Shown: positions 10,480 through 22,439 of the stretch, piece by piece
How positions within the stretch are numbered: position 1 is the first letter of the stretch
Layout: each line of letters starts with the position of its first letter
Notes under the pieces: generated by a model
What the model saw: the letters and a program-made list of their open reading frames with translations, nothing else
Database searches by the model: none
What the model was told of the DNA's origin: nothing
From: Epiperipatus broadwayi
Lineage: Eukaryota; Onychophora; Udeonychophora; Euonychophora; Peripatidae
DNA: 64,000 nucleotides
Direction of reading: 5' to 3'
Assembly (NCBI GenBank): GCA_028023455.1
Contig: JAQFVV010012394.1
Span: 32,020,885-32,084,884, forward strand
Made by a program: the position numbers and the translations under genes

Positions 10480-11730
10480 ATTTGTGAAAGACACAGAAAT
10501 TTCATTTTTTACTTTTGAGTGCATTTATATAAACAAAAACATTTGCTTAAAATTTTTTTTTATAACATTAACTAAAAAATTACCAGTACTATTAATTATT
10601 TGAAATAAATAGAATGTTAAATTTGTAAAATATCATCTACTGGAGATAAAAGTTATCATCATTTCTATTTATTTGATATAATCAACAATCATTACTTATC
10701 TATTTTATTTATTCCTGTAAAGTTCCTTTGGGGAAAAAATCATATTATTTCTTTTGCCTACTGCTTTAATGAGCCAATGCAGTAGGCTTTAGTAAATAAT
10801 ACCACTATTATAGGTTCAAAGTTTAACACCAATTGCATCATGGTATATTTAAATAAAAATAGAATTGCAATATTTATAGTTTTGGGTATCTTCCAAACAA
10901 TTGGCAAAAGGATTGCTTAAAACATGTCTTATCAACATTGATTTGTATTTTTGACTATGTGGCAATGTGTAGAATGAAATGAAAGATTTTGTTAGTCAAC
11001 ATTGTTACATATTCCATAAAAAGCAGATGATCTGAAAATAATCACTATTCCTATTTAAGAGACATTGATGATCCAAGATTGATCTCAAATTTGTACACTT
11101 AAATGACTCCTTAGACAATTTTGTTTCTTGTTTTAATCCACCTATCCAACAGGCAAGTATCAATAAGATGTCAATGTAATATTTCTATATTTATTCAATA
11201 TAAACGTAATATTTAATTTTTCTGGAAAAGCCAAGGTTTTTAACATTTCATATCATATAAGAGTAAATAAATGTTATCACGACAAACAAAAATATATATT
11301 TGTAAAAAATAACACGATTTACAGAAGTCTATTAGTAGATCAATTCAATGGATGAATTCTGTAATTAGAAAAATTTTCAGGAATTAATCAAATTTACGAA
11401 TACAAAAATACTTTCTTTTAAAAACATAATAAAAAATTCCTTTACCAATAGAAAAATTGAAATAATATTCACTATTTAATAGGTATGGAATACATAATAA
11501 AGTGATTTATCTTGGGAGTTCATAAAAGTTAGAATATCAAAAATGATGGAGTGGTTCTTCCTCTATCTGTGAATCTTGAACTCCCAAGTTCACACTACCG
11601 CTGCCCTAAATCTCACAGGGTACTCAAGACATATAAAAGACAGATGTTGAAGCTAATTAGAATATAAAATAAATTTTACTTTATATCATGCATTGGTACT
11701 TACATATTTTGTCCAATACCATTTATCAAC
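10480..11730. other. AT-rich DNA, nothing firmly assigned
   Basis: A short inverted pair (TTGCCTACTGC...GCAGTAGGC) lies near 10757-10790. Around 11540-11620 the minus strand has a weak B-box-like GGGAGTTCAAGATTC. A 14-codon frame with an acceptor-like edge near 11060 is too short to call. Confidence 0.4.
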
Positions 11731-11880
11731 TATTTTGGTTTAAGTTATAAAAATAATTATACATTTTCATGGGCTTACAATTGGCAATAAAAAAAAAATT
11801 TTGTTTTATTATAATATTTACACTTAACCCTAACCTGCAAAACTGTATAATTATTTTTCTAACTTAAAACAAAATGGCTG
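11731..11880. repeat. small inverted repeat
   Basis: Two arms of about 45 bases (TTAAGTTATAAAAATAATTA at about 11741 and its inverse at about 11840-11880) flank an A/T-rich loop of about 60 bases. Possibly a decayed MITE. Confidence 0.5.
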
Positions 11881-12140
11881 AAAGAAGTGATCGAACTGAA
11901 AATACATATGTACCCAAGAGCTTATAAAACAAACTGGTAACATTATATTTTATTTTAAATCAAGGAAAACTGCTACTGAAACATTTTAAATGGTTCATAT
12001 GATATATGGCAGTGAAGCCATAAGTTATAAGAAGGCTTTTAAGTAGTTTTTACGGGTTTATGATGGAAGGAAATGCATTGAAGACAATCTATATCATAAC
12101 TTGGGATCCAGATATGTTATTGTCTTAAAATATTTGTGAA

Positions 12141-12240
12141 TAGCTAATCTATGTTGTGACTTAACACATGCATTGATTCAGAGATGATTGATGCAACATG
12201 GAGAGAAAATCAATTACTTTTTCTTTGGAAAAACATTCTA
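12141..12240 (+). repeat. dispersed repeat family C, copy 1
   Basis: Shares CATGCATTGATTCAG and TTTTTCTTTGGAA blocks with 25166-25275 (+) and, inverted, with 24750-24840. Identity is moderate and no coding capacity is seen. Confidence 0.5.
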
Positions 12241-13011
12241 TATATAGGTTACATAAAATGTTGCACACAAACGATACATATAAAACACAATACTAATGCT
12301 TGAAGTATAACATATTTAGAACTTGGTCAACGAAAAATAATTATTCTGATATCATAAATTATAATTTATTGCATTAGGAATTTAGATTGAAACACAATAC
12401 AAGCTTTTTGCTATTGGATACTTAATACTGAAAGTCATTGCATACATGTTTAAAGGTACAAGCATTTGGGTTGGATAACACCTATGCTTAGATATATTTT
12501 CCAGATCTGCATCCATATTATAATAAATCTTTTCATTAAATTATAATTACTACATGGAGAATAGTATTAAGAAAAAATGTAAATATATAAACAAAAAAAA
12601 TTATTAACATGTACATTATATTTTGACTAACAGAAAATATGTATTTTCAGATTGTAATGTTCTTAATAAATTCAACACAGGAAGTAATCATCAATCAGTG
12701 AGACATAAGATAAGGGTTAAATGCAAAACTAGAGAGATAAAAATTATTAAAAAAAATATTTTTATAGTTGATATTCCTAATCTTCAGAAACATTCCAATG
12801 AATTTAAATTAGAATGTGCAAACAGTTTTTAAATATTAACAGACTTTCAACATGATTCAGATTTAAATGAAATAAATAGGACAATAACTGATACACTTTT
12901 AATAACTGAACAATAATAGCTAATATAATAAAGCAATAATTGACCAGTAAAATTTCTATACAAACAAGGCAATTTATGACAAAAAGAAGCGGTATGAAAA
13001 TTTGGAAGGAC

Positions 13012-13515
13012 TGCATAGATTTCTAGCATGTCTGTATGTTTTCATCGGTGATTGTCTCACCCAAACGTGTATTGTGTGCTGAATTATCCTAAAAATTAGA
13101 AGAGAGCACTACAAATAAATTGATTTTCATATATATAAATGATAAGCTTGAGGAAAACAGGATACAAAATGAAAAGGGATTTCTTTGTGAAGTGAAAGTT
13201 GTAGCTGTTGAAACATAATAAAGTAAAACGACTTAGTCCTCAAATTTGGCTGACAACAGCAAGGCGTAAATGAGTTAAAATTACTGGACTCTTTTAGAAG
13301 AATAATGCAAACTCTCTGTGGAATAAATTTAGCACATAATAGCTGTTTGTCATGTTACTGTTATTGGGACTGAGAAACCAATTTATATCTTAACTTGTTT
13401 TCTTTGTTTGTTCGTTACTACTTGTTAATAAATAAATGTTAATTATACAAAGCTTTGTAATGTATTAATTATATTTACTGTCTGACTGATTTAAATTAAA
13501 CTTTCAGACATAATA
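13012..13515 (+). repeat. 5' LTR of Ty3/gypsy relic
   Basis: Begins TGCATAGATTTCTAGCA and ends near TTCAGACA. It matches 15992-16460 along its length with many substitutions and small gaps. Shared blocks include TGTTTTCATCGG, TTAGTCCTC and GTAAATGAGTTAAAATTACT. The divergence indicates an old insertion. Confidence 0.8.
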
Positions 13516-13619
13516 GTTGTGCAGTCAGCACGATATTATTAAACCCTCAGACACAGCAGAGTGATGCAGTCATTAGCTAGTTACTAAAGGGCTTTTAACA
13601 CCGACTGAAGATTTGTCAT

Positions 13620-15600
13620 GGGCTATGCTGATGGTTAAAGTAATTAAGCCAGATGGAATGCGGTGTTTGGGTGATTATAAGATTACCATTAATAAATTTA
13701 TAGACAGGGTCATATACTGTATTTAACTTTTGCAAAGTACTAGTGATGTTATAGAAGGCTAATTATTTCACAAAGATAGATCTGAAAACTTTTTACCAGA
13801 TATTTGTGATAGAGACTATACATAAGGGATTATTTAAATGCCATGCTCCTAATGTTTTCCAGACAAAAATGGATATGTATAGATCCATGGATAGTGTAAT
13901 TCCTTATCTGGATGACATTTTTATTAAAGATGCTACGAAATCAGAATTAGAAAATTGGGTAGTCAGCTCAAGATTAGCGAGGTCAAAAGCAAAAATAAAT
14001 GTTAGGAAATGTATTTGGTCCGCAAAAGAAATAAAATTTCTCAGACATGTTATAAATGTGGCAGGGTCGGCTTCCAGATCCTAATAAAGTTAAGGCTTTT
14101 AAGAACGCTGTCAAGCCTAGAAATATGAAAGAGTTGCAAGCATTTTAGGACTCTTAAATTTCTATGAGTTTTATAAAAGAAAAAAAAATTGCACTATTTA
14201 TCTCCCTATATCAACTTCTGAAAAAAAAAACATTGAATCTGGAATGAGCATGAAAAACTTGTAACATTGCCAAAGAGATGTTAACTTCAAAAAGTTTATT
14301 GTTCCATTAGCAGAGCAATTGGATGCTATAATGATCGATGCATCTAAATATCTTGTAGGAGCTTTTATTTCTCACCCATACTTTGGAGGTGAATATCCAA
14401 TCATGTATGGCACAAGAATCCATACCTTAGCTGAAAAGAATTACACCCAAACTGACAAGAAAGCATTTTTGTCATAGTTACTATCAAGAAGTTCCACCAA
14501 TATATTTATGGGCAGAAGTGTAAGATTTGTATAAAACATTGCCCTCAATGGAAATTTTTGGTTCAGAGAAAAAAATACCTGATCAGATAAGCCAGGAAAT
14601 GTTACGCTCAATAAATTTGTTGCATTATGATTATCTATTAGTTTTTAAGCAGGGAAGAAAAATTGGACATGCAGACGCTTTATTGTGACTACCTGATCTT
14701 AAAGAAAAGATATATGTAATCAAGGAAATAAATTATATAGATTCAATAAAATCATCCATAATAAATAGTATTGTAATAAAAAACTGAACTAAATGAGACA
14801 AGGATTATGAGCAGCTGGTGCAATGGATTAAAAGTGGTTGGCCAAATACTCGTCCTTCCAAATTATAAAATTTTGATTAATAGAGACTTTCAGTTTGTAA
14901 GGGGTGCATACTGAATATTGATCATGTATTTGTTCCTTCTGTGGTAGAACTCAAATACTAAATTTGCTACATAAAGGTCGCTTGGAAGTGGTAAAAATGA
15001 AAACTCTCATGCATTCTTATGTTTGGTGACCTAATATAATAGGATGTTAAAAGTTTGCTTAAGAAATGTTCAAATTATCAACAGACTGCTAAATTACCAC
15101 CCAAGAAATCAGAAACATGGACTAAACTCATGAGTCTGTGGACTCACATCCATTTGGAACATATGGGTCCCGTTAAATGGACACTTAATACTTATACTGG
15201 ATGATGCATTTTCGAAATGGATGGAATATAAGTTGGTAGTCTTTGTCACTCATGGTTTCCCAGAATTCAATGTGATCAATAACAGTACAGACTTCACATC
15301 TCAAAGATTTAAGGATTTCGTGCATCACACAGGGTTTAAGTATTTCCTTTCAACTTCTTACCATACTAAGAGTAATGAAATTGCTGAAAAAGCTGTATAG
15401 AGTCTAAAGAACAGTTTGAATTAAATGAAATTAAAAAAATATCTTAAACTTTGATATTGTGTACAGCCAACAATTAATTTCTAGTACAGTAACAGAAAAA
15501 GCTCCAGCTGAATTGATGTGTGTTCTTTCCATAATCAACTTTAAGTCAGTTGTTATCTATGGTTATTAAGAGAAAAGAAAAGCCAAGAATTAATACATTA
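13620..15600 (+). pseudogene. gypsy pol relic (RT, RNase H, integrase)
   Basis: RT traces include PNVFQTKMDMY and VIPYLDDIFI, the latter matching the YxDD catalytic motif, within the open piece 13806-14084. RNase H traces follow at about 14310-14480 (LDAIMIDASKYLVGAFIS, EYPIMYGTRIHTLAEKNYTQ). Integrase core traces at about 15240-15410 include HGFPEFNVINNSTDFTSQ and HTKSNEIAEKAV, which carry the second D and the E regions of the DDE site. Reading requires several frame changes and crosses many stops. No activity is expected. Confidence 0.85.
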
Positions 15601-15991
15601 CTTAGTAGGGGAATATATATGGAGATAAAATTTGCTTAAACATTAGTGATATTTGGAGAAATCATAAAGACTTGTAAAGTTTCCAAATAATAAAAAGTTT
15701 AGAAAACAAATCACACATCACCATTACAAGGATTCTATGTTCAGGATTGGTCAAAAAAAAACGGTGTAGTAGTCTGATATTAAGAAAAGGGATGATAGTA
15801 ACTGATCCAGAAGGTAGCTTAGAGATGAAGGTAAATGAAGTCATTTGATCAACAAGATTGCATTATTGCAGTAGTTAAAGCTCTGACAGTAGTTTCTAGA
15901 ACTTCCAAAATACACCGATCATCGACTAAATTTGAAGATTTTATTTATCATTCAACATATTAATTTTTGAGTGGGGGAAGACTAGAAAATC

Positions 15992-16460
15992 TGCTTAGAT
16001 TTCTAACAATTCGGTATGTTTATGTTTTCATCGGCAATTACCGTGTGTATCGTGCGCTAAATTACTTTAAAAATTAGAAGAGAGTGATTCGTTTTCACAT
16101 ATGTAAATGATAAGCTTTAGGAAGACAGGACACAAAATGAAGAGACTTTGTTGTAAAAAAATAGTTGTAACTCTCAAAAAATAATGTGAGACATTTTAGT
16201 CCTCGAATTTGGCTGCCAGCAATAAGGCGTAAATGAGTTAAAATTACTGGACTCCTTTAGAGAAGATGCAAACCTCAGCAGAATAAACTTAGTACATATA
16301 GAGTGTTTGTCATGTTACCGTTGTTCAAATTGACAAACCAATTTATACCTTAACTTGTTTTCTTCATTTGTTTCATATTACTTCTTAATTAAACAAAGCC
16401 TTGTAATGTCTGTCAATTGTATTCGCTGTCTGACTAGTTCAAATTAAACCCTGTCATAGC
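15992..16460 (+). repeat. 3' LTR of Ty3/gypsy relic
   Basis: Begins TGCTTAGATTTCTAACA and ends near CTGTCATAGCA, after which the interrupted RTE sequence resumes. It is the partner of 13012-13515. Confidence 0.8.
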
Positions 16461-16895
16461 AAAAATATATAAAAATGATGTATTAAGGATTGAATATCTA
16501 GAATTTTTGTAAAATAATGTGAAAAAGAGTTAATAGCAATATAAGAAATTATAATTGTGAATTAGGAAAGCTATAGAAAAGAAATTGGCAGAAAACTTAT
16601 TTCTACAATAAGAAAAAAAGATAGAACTATTAGGAAAACAGAGAAATGATATCATGAAATATATAGAAGAGTTATATTAAGAATTATACAATAATAAAAA
16701 AAGTATCTCCTACCAGTACCATATTTTCTAAATTGCCCAGGATTTTAAATGAAAAATGCAATTAAATCTATAAAGAGAAAAGCTCCAGGTAATGATGCAA
16801 TTATAATCGATATCTTTAGAAGCGGGTGTAGAAATAAAAAAATTTTTGGCATTATATATTAAAGCTGTGCATATATATATATATGCTGGCTTCAC

Positions 16896-16942
16896 CATTC
16901 ACTGTGGACTAACTAAGACCCTAAGTCCAACCACAGTGAATG
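16896..16942. repeat. 12-bp perfect hairpin near insert end
   Basis: CATTCACTGTGG and CCACAGTGAATG are separated by 23 bases, the loop beginning with ACT and carrying AGT near its end, which could extend the pairing. It lies about 30 bases inside the left end of the insert, where transposons often carry subterminal hairpins. Confidence 0.7.
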
Positions 16943-17142
16943 TATGTTTCCTTTTCAAACTAAATTTATCGTTTTCTCAAATAGTTGCCTATATTAAAGA
17001 AGGAATTGTGTTAAAGAGAAAAGATTTAATAAAATAAAATATAGAAAGTTAAAATTATATTTGCAATTATTTTTAAAATATATTTGGTAGAATTCGATAA
17101 GATAAATTTTCTTAATTAAATAGAATCCATTAAGAAAAGGAA

Positions 17143-17653
17143 TTAATTAATAAAACATTTTTCTGAATTAGATAAAATAATAGATAACAGGAAAAATTTG
17201 AAACAACGGGCATGATTCGCTACTAATTGGCAGATTAAAAACATAATGGAAAAAAGGGTATAAATAAAGAACTTTTCTTTTGTTCTTGGTCTTATGCTTG
17301 CGGGTAATCTGTGCTGAAGGTCAAAAAAGAGAAATATTAAGAATTTTGTTGGAAGAAATTTTGCTGAAAAATTGGACAATATAGTGAATTCTTGCTTGCT
17401 GTACTTACTTCAAGATGCACTCTATTCTTTTGGCATATAAATAAAAATCCAGAAATATGTTGCTCTGCAAAAATGCGGAGGTAATCTCTTTGCCTTCGCT
17501 CTCCTGAGCCGTTCCTGAGGCTGGAGTCATAATCATGTAAGCCAGCCAGAGAACTAAAGTGTCTGCCCTGTATCCATGAATATCTGCCCTCAAACATGGA
17601 AAAACAAAGTTGAAGAACCGAGAAGACTTGCGGTAAACATCTAATGAACTCAT
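17143..17653 (-). CDS. candidate two-exon gene, unknown product
   Basis: Exon 1 (17653-17409) begins at an ATG with A at -3 (MSSLDVYRKSSRFFNFVF). It contains LRADIHGYRADTLVLWLAYM and ends at a perfect donor (GAA|GTAAGT). A 100-base intron has a T-rich tract and ends in TTCAGCACAG. Exon 2 (17308-17143) continues in frame to a TAA. The joined protein would be about 136 aa with two or three hydrophobic stretches. Another ATG five codons upstream has a poorer context. An overlapping 108-codon frame also reads across exon 1, so the frame is not beyond doubt. No family was recognised. It lies within the insert that splits the RTE copy, which raises the possibility of a captured or retroposed gene fragment. 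Confidence 0.35.
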
Positions 17654-17864
17654 CTTGACCCACCCCATCGAGTTACCAGTAACGTTACCATAAATTCACA
17701 TAAAAATCTCGTTGTAATTTACAGATTCACTCTAGAGTTATGTTTTTTCTATATATATGTTTTTTTTTAAATCTACGTATTCATATCTTGTAAAATGGTA
17801 TTTCATTAATTGCTTTCTTTTCTTTTTTTTTTATATATCGTAATGGGTGGGGTTATTATATAGA

Positions 17865-17923
17865 ATGGCGGTGATAGCTCTTATAAATTTAATTGAAAAT
17901 TACTTCGTTTAACTTTCCGCCAT
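17865..17923. promoter_or_regulatory. divergent ATGGCGG motifs, possible bidirectional promoter
   Basis: ATGGCGG occurs on the plus strand at 17865-17871 (within TAGAATGGCGGTGATAG) and on the minus strand at 17923-17917 (within TATAATGGCGGAAAGTT), 45 bases apart. AAnATGGCGGC is the YY1 core motif found near transcription starts in animals. The minus motif lies about 260 bases upstream of the candidate gene at 17653. No plus-strand gene was found downstream. Inference only. Confidence 0.3.
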
Positions 17924-19354
17924 TATACTCCAGTAACTAAGTTATTTATTTTATATAGATATTTTGGAAAGAAAAGGAAGCAAATCATAGAAGGTGCAAA
18001 ACTCTATTTTTAAAATCAAGATTTAATTGCTAAATATTCTATTAGAAAACTTTCAAGATTTTAATTTGATTTTTTTTTTGTATATATATAAAAGAAATAT
18101 CCTTATCAAATGCCTTTATATTTTCGTCAATGAAGGGTTACAAATTTAAAGTTATATTTTAAAGAACATGAAATAAAACGTTCGCATTTATATTTAGTAA
18201 TAAGAGAGAGTACATTTTGACAATATGTATATGTATTAAAAATTATTAAATCGCATTGGCTCTGCGGTGGGTTGGTTAAACTTGAACTAAATCAATAAAA
18301 TATCCGCCCATGTGTTTTTTTTTTTTTAGTAATTCAAATTTTATAAAGGTGAAGTTACTATGTTTCTGCGGATTTTTCAGTGATAGTTGAGCTTTCTTAA
18401 TATATATATTTTGCAGAGGGTTTATTTTTTAAATTTAAAGGTCGTTGACCGTATTTATATGGTATCGTGCCTCGGGTGATCTACTGGGCCACTCAGCATA
18501 TATTGCAGTGCTTCTTTTTGCCAAGTTCGCTTAGGTTAACATACCTACATTTGGATTTTCTTAAAATAAATAAAATATTCTGGATCTCAGTCCCTTCAAT
18601 GTACATAACTGGACATAAGCAATAAAACTCCGATCCTGAATCCGGATCATGCGTTTAGCGAACGGGTCCCATTTTTCTCTCTAACCTAGCTTAGAGACGG
18701 AGAGCTATCCGGTCTTGTGTTAACCTCTTGGTAACTGTTATGTCTTGAGCCTCACAGCCCACTATATGCTATCGCCTTTGTGCATGGTCTTGTATATTTA
18801 TTAGGAAATCTTTCTCAAAATCTCATCGAAATGTTTCAATTATAGCTGGAAATTCCTGCTGGGGGTTACTTTCTCATTTTCTTTAATCATCAGCAGGGCT
18901 ATGATTCAAACCGATCCAAAGTGTTTAGTTGAGTTTGACCACCTATTTAATTCCATGTTCCCCATCCATAGAGTTAATCAATCATCTCTCTTTCTCTCTC
19001 TTGATTTCTTTTACATAACACTTCCATTGGCTGGAATATTTTAAAGAAGAAATTATAATGTAAAATTTTGTCTGTTCTTATCATTACGATCAATGGATCT
19101 TTCATATATGTCTATCCGGTTGCAGTGAAAATAGCCTGCGACACTATTAATAAAGCATTGTATGAATTCTTCTAATGTAAATAATAAAAGTTTCTGTTAT
19201 CTTTCACTCACTATAAATAAAACCACTTAGTATTGTTTTCTTTTGTGACATACGTATGTACATCTGATCATTATATATGTAAAAATTCCTTTTCGTGGTC
19301 TCTTCTCTCCCTGACCACCGGGCATACATTAAGATTAAATTCTAGTGAGGTTTG

Positions 19355-19415
19355 GGGAGTAAGTCGCTTAGTAGCAATCTAGAGGAGTAGGTGAGGTTCG
19401 AACCCCCTCTATCTG
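19355..19415 (+). ncRNA. tRNA-like head (SINE promoter) near insert end
   Basis: An A-box-like TCGCTTAGTAGC at 19364-19375 is followed, at a spacing usual for tRNA genes, by a B-box-like GAGGTTCGAACCCCCTC at 19393-19409. A full cloverleaf could not be drawn, so this is a decayed tRNA or SINE head rather than a functional tRNA gene. Confidence 0.4.
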
Positions 19416-20869
19416 TATCTCTAGGTTAGGTTAAAGCAGCTCTACTTTTCTTACCGTTACAATATCAAATGTCTAAATGATAAAGATGTACCAGAAGATT
19501 GGAAAAATGCAGTATTAAAATTTACAAAATTTTTATCAAGATAATTATAACTTGTCTACAGCAATTCTTGGATTTTAACTAACCTAAAGAACATGCTGAA
19601 TTTAAAAATTGTTTTATTACAGTGAATCATCTCAAAGTATTAGGAGAAGTTATAGAAAGATTCAATGAATACAAGTTGCCATTATGCTTTGGATTTATAG
19701 ATTCTATAAGCATTTCTTCAGTGATTAAAGCAGTGGATCATCAAGGTATAGGTTATTATCATATTCTGAAAAATATATATATAAATGCAACATCAATAAT
19801 TAGATTATAAAATCACTAGAAAAATTAACATTGAGAAAAGTGTACGACAGAATAACTCCATATTTCAACAACTTTTTATAGCAGTTTTGCAAAAAGTATT
19901 TTGTGAGTTAAAATAGAAAGCTAAGAGAGTAAAAGTAAATGGAGGTGTTTTAAGTCATAGATTTTGCAGATGATGTAGTTGTTTTTGCAAATAATGCGTT
20001 AAAGCTTAAAGAAATATTGCAAGAGTTATCAGAAGAAAATAAGATTAAATATAAATGTTACAAAGACTAAAGTAATGTTCAATGGACATTCTCAAAAGAA
20101 AATAAAAATTGATAATGATGCGTTAGAAGAAGTTAACAACTACAAATACCTTGCTCACTTATTACTACAGATGGAAACATAATGCATGAAATTAATCATA
20201 GAATTAAACTTGGTTAAAGTGCTTTTGGTAGAAATAAGTTAAGAGGAAATATGCTTGTGTTTGAAAAGGGTTTTAATAAAAGTGTTTTACTAGTCCTTAC
20301 TTGTGGATTTGAGACATGGGACACTTAACAGAAAAGCAATACATACATGGGTGAAAGAACAAATAAGTATTACTGACATTATTGAAAGAATTAAGACACT
20401 GAATAGAATTGGGCTGGATATATTGCTAGAAAAGATAACAGATGGGCAGTTGAAATGTTAAATTGAATTCCAAGACATTGTAAAAGACCTAGAAAGAAAC
20501 CATATGTGAGATAAATGAATGAAATAAAAAAGTGTGCTGGGGTGATGTGGAGAAGAGAGGCTGAAGATCAGGTGACTTGAAGTTGGAGTGGATTGATAAC
20601 GGTTAAAAATGATATTAGAAAAATACATTATAGATATATTAATGAAGTACCATATAATAATGCAATCTAATGTTCATTTATATACTGCATAGAAATTTAC
20701 ATCTTATATATGGCAACATCAACTGTTGCTGAGACCAGTTAAGATCACACAAGACATAGCAACTCAGTTTCTATTTAAATAGGTTCAGAATGATCAATCT
20801 GATATTAAAGTTTCAGCATTTACATGGTATATATTCAGATGGATTATATGGTATTTATTCAGATGGATT

Positions 20870-21445
20870 ATAAGCTTTGCCATGTTACACAGAGACAAAA
20901 CTCTCCATACAGCAGCACTACTCAGGGCAAGCCAAAGTAATCAATGAATGCAGATAGATTTGTGCATAAAACTTCTGTTTAGTGCCTACTCAACCAATAT
21001 CCCCAGACTAGTTTCTAGCCTGTGGCTTTCATCAGTAAGGAGCCTTGGATCTGAGAGCACTGCACCTAGATCTTAGGTTCTAATGCAACCTTCCAGCAGC
21101 CATCTTTTATCTTATTAGCTAACTACAAAGTTTTGAATCCAAAATAAAAGCACAAGGTTTTCAATTCAAGTTCATAAGCTTGTATTTTCATATAGATCTG
21201 AACTCAGTTCAGCATCCATACTTTTTGTGTCTTTGGTTCTTTAATAACCAGTCAGAAGCCACAAGCGAGAAACTAGTCTGATGATATTGGTTGAGTATGC
21301 ACTAGATAGGGATTTAATGCACAAACTTTCATGCATTCACTGATTAATCTGGCTTGCACTGAATGGCGTTACTGTATGTAGAGTTTTGCCTCTGTATAAA
21401 CAGCTTGGGTAAGCATAAAGAATGATGATCTCTGCCATGTTAATT
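20870..21445. repeat. foldback family B, long copy
   Basis: Outer inverted ends (CAAAACTCTCCATACAGCAG and its inverse at about 21370-21400) enclose the family's interior, including AGACTAGTTTCTAGCCTGTG, TTGGATCTGAGAGCACTGCA and TCTTAGGTTCTAATGCAACC. Further outward, GTAAGCATAAAGAATGATGATC at the right matches the same outer sequence at 2393 and 50630. No protein is encoded. Confidence 0.8.
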
Positions 21446-21449
21446 AACA

Positions 21450-22435
21450 TTAAACTGATATAAAGGATGCTTTAGTTAAATTTACAACTAAAATTCATAT
21501 TCAGTATTTATTTTCTAATTGAGCCTTACAAGTCTATTTAAATAGAAATTAGTTGCCATTTTTATGTGATCTCAATTGGTCTCCTGAGCAGTTGGTATGT
21601 TCTGCAAGGGGTTAGTTGATTTTTCATTAAATATTATCATTTATAAGAACATAGGTTTCTATAAATTTCTATTAAGATATAAATACATAACATTAATAAT
21701 TATATTTATAAATATTGGAATAGTGTAAAAAACAAAACAAATAAATGATCAAATCTCATACTTAAGGGTGCCAATTGTAATAGTATTCTCCTCAAGTAAA
21801 TGCTCTTATTCCAGCTCTGCTTGGATTATCAAATGTAATGGTATTAAAACGAATGAAACAAGTAGAATGCTTGTCTAATATTCTGGTTAGCTAATATAAT
21901 AATATATATATAAAAATCTCAAAAGTTTAGATCAATATGGAATGGAATATAATTATTAATGATCACGATTAAACCAGTTTAATTAACAAAATGAAAATTT
22001 ATTAATATAAACAATAATGGGAATTAAAAAATATATATGTAAAATTAAGAAAAATATTATTTATTGAATAGTTTACACATAAATTGATTACCATTTATCT
22101 ATTACACTTGTTTTATAAATGTATCTATCATGCATTGTAAACAATATATTATGAAACCAAAAATAAAAAGATTATACCAGCATAAATATTGCTAAATAAA
22201 TATATAAAAATATATTTTACAAAATTTAATGATAGTATGTTTAATGTTTCCTATTTTTCTTATCATAAGCATAAGCTTATTAATTTATATTCATAAAAAT
22301 ATATTATGTTTATTAATCCATTGGTAGCACTCATATTTTTATATAAAAACCTATTATCTTTAAAATATCAATGAAACAATAAATAAATTATGGTTTGAAG
22401 TCTTCCACACACACAAATTGCAGAGTCTATAAATC
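21450..22435. other. AT-rich DNA, nothing assigned
   Basis: Several TA-rich runs. No gene, repeat or RNA recognised. Confidence 0.5.
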
Positions 22436-22439
22436 CTCA

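Larger units (their letters stand above)
13012..16460 (+). mobile_element. decayed Ty3/gypsy LTR retrotransposon
   Basis: Two related LTRs bracket about 2.5 kb of pol-derived sequence in the order reverse transcriptase, RNase H, integrase, which is the Ty3/gypsy order. A purine tract (GAGTGGGGGAAGACTAGAAAA) lies directly before the 3' LTR at about 15969-15990, as expected for plus-strand priming. No gag or envelope gene is recognisable. Stops and frameshifts are frequent. The element interrupts the RTE copy that resumes at about 16463. Confidence 0.85.
16863..19467. mobile_element. 2.6 kb insertion of unknown type
   Basis: This block interrupts the RTE copy. RTE sequence stops at ...TTATATATTAAA (16851-16862) and resumes at GTTACAATATCAAATGTC (about 19455), so a TTATATATTAAA-like string appears on both sides. 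This may be a target duplication of about 8-13 bases. Near the left end is a hairpin. Inside are a two-exon gene-like frame (minus), paired ATGGCGG motifs and, near the right end, a tRNA-like head. No transposase or RT is seen. Much of 18450-19450 is less AT-rich than its surroundings but has no long frame. It could be a composite transposon, a retroposed transcript or a rearranged genomic segment. Confidence 0.5.
12606..20612 (+). mobile_element. RTE retrotransposon copy split by two insertions
   Basis: Three collinear pieces of one plus-strand RTE copy can be followed. Piece one, 12606 to about 13011, runs from the endonuclease end (YILTNRKY-like) into the linker. Piece two, about 16463-16862, runs from the linker to the start of the RT (GKAPGND-like). 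Piece three, 19468-20612, holds the rest of the RT ([10 protein letters not shown]-like at about 19966) and the C-terminal region to the 3' end. Numerous stops and frameshifts make it non-functional. The gaps hold a Ty3/gypsy element and a 2.6 kb unidentified insert. Both must be younger than this copy. Confidence 0.85.

Noticed and set aside
11060-11105. Short frame DIDDPRLISNLYT after an acceptor-like AG
   Set aside because: Only 13 codons; such blocks are expected by chance in a window this size.
11820-11840. Telomere-like TTAACCCTAACC
   Set aside because: Only one partial unit, within an inverted repeat loop; no tandem array.
17337-17663. 108-codon minus frame overlapping the two-exon candidate
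   Set aside because: It overlaps exon 1 in another frame and reads through the GTAAGT donor and intron; the alternative frame has the better splice context. It cannot be fully excluded.
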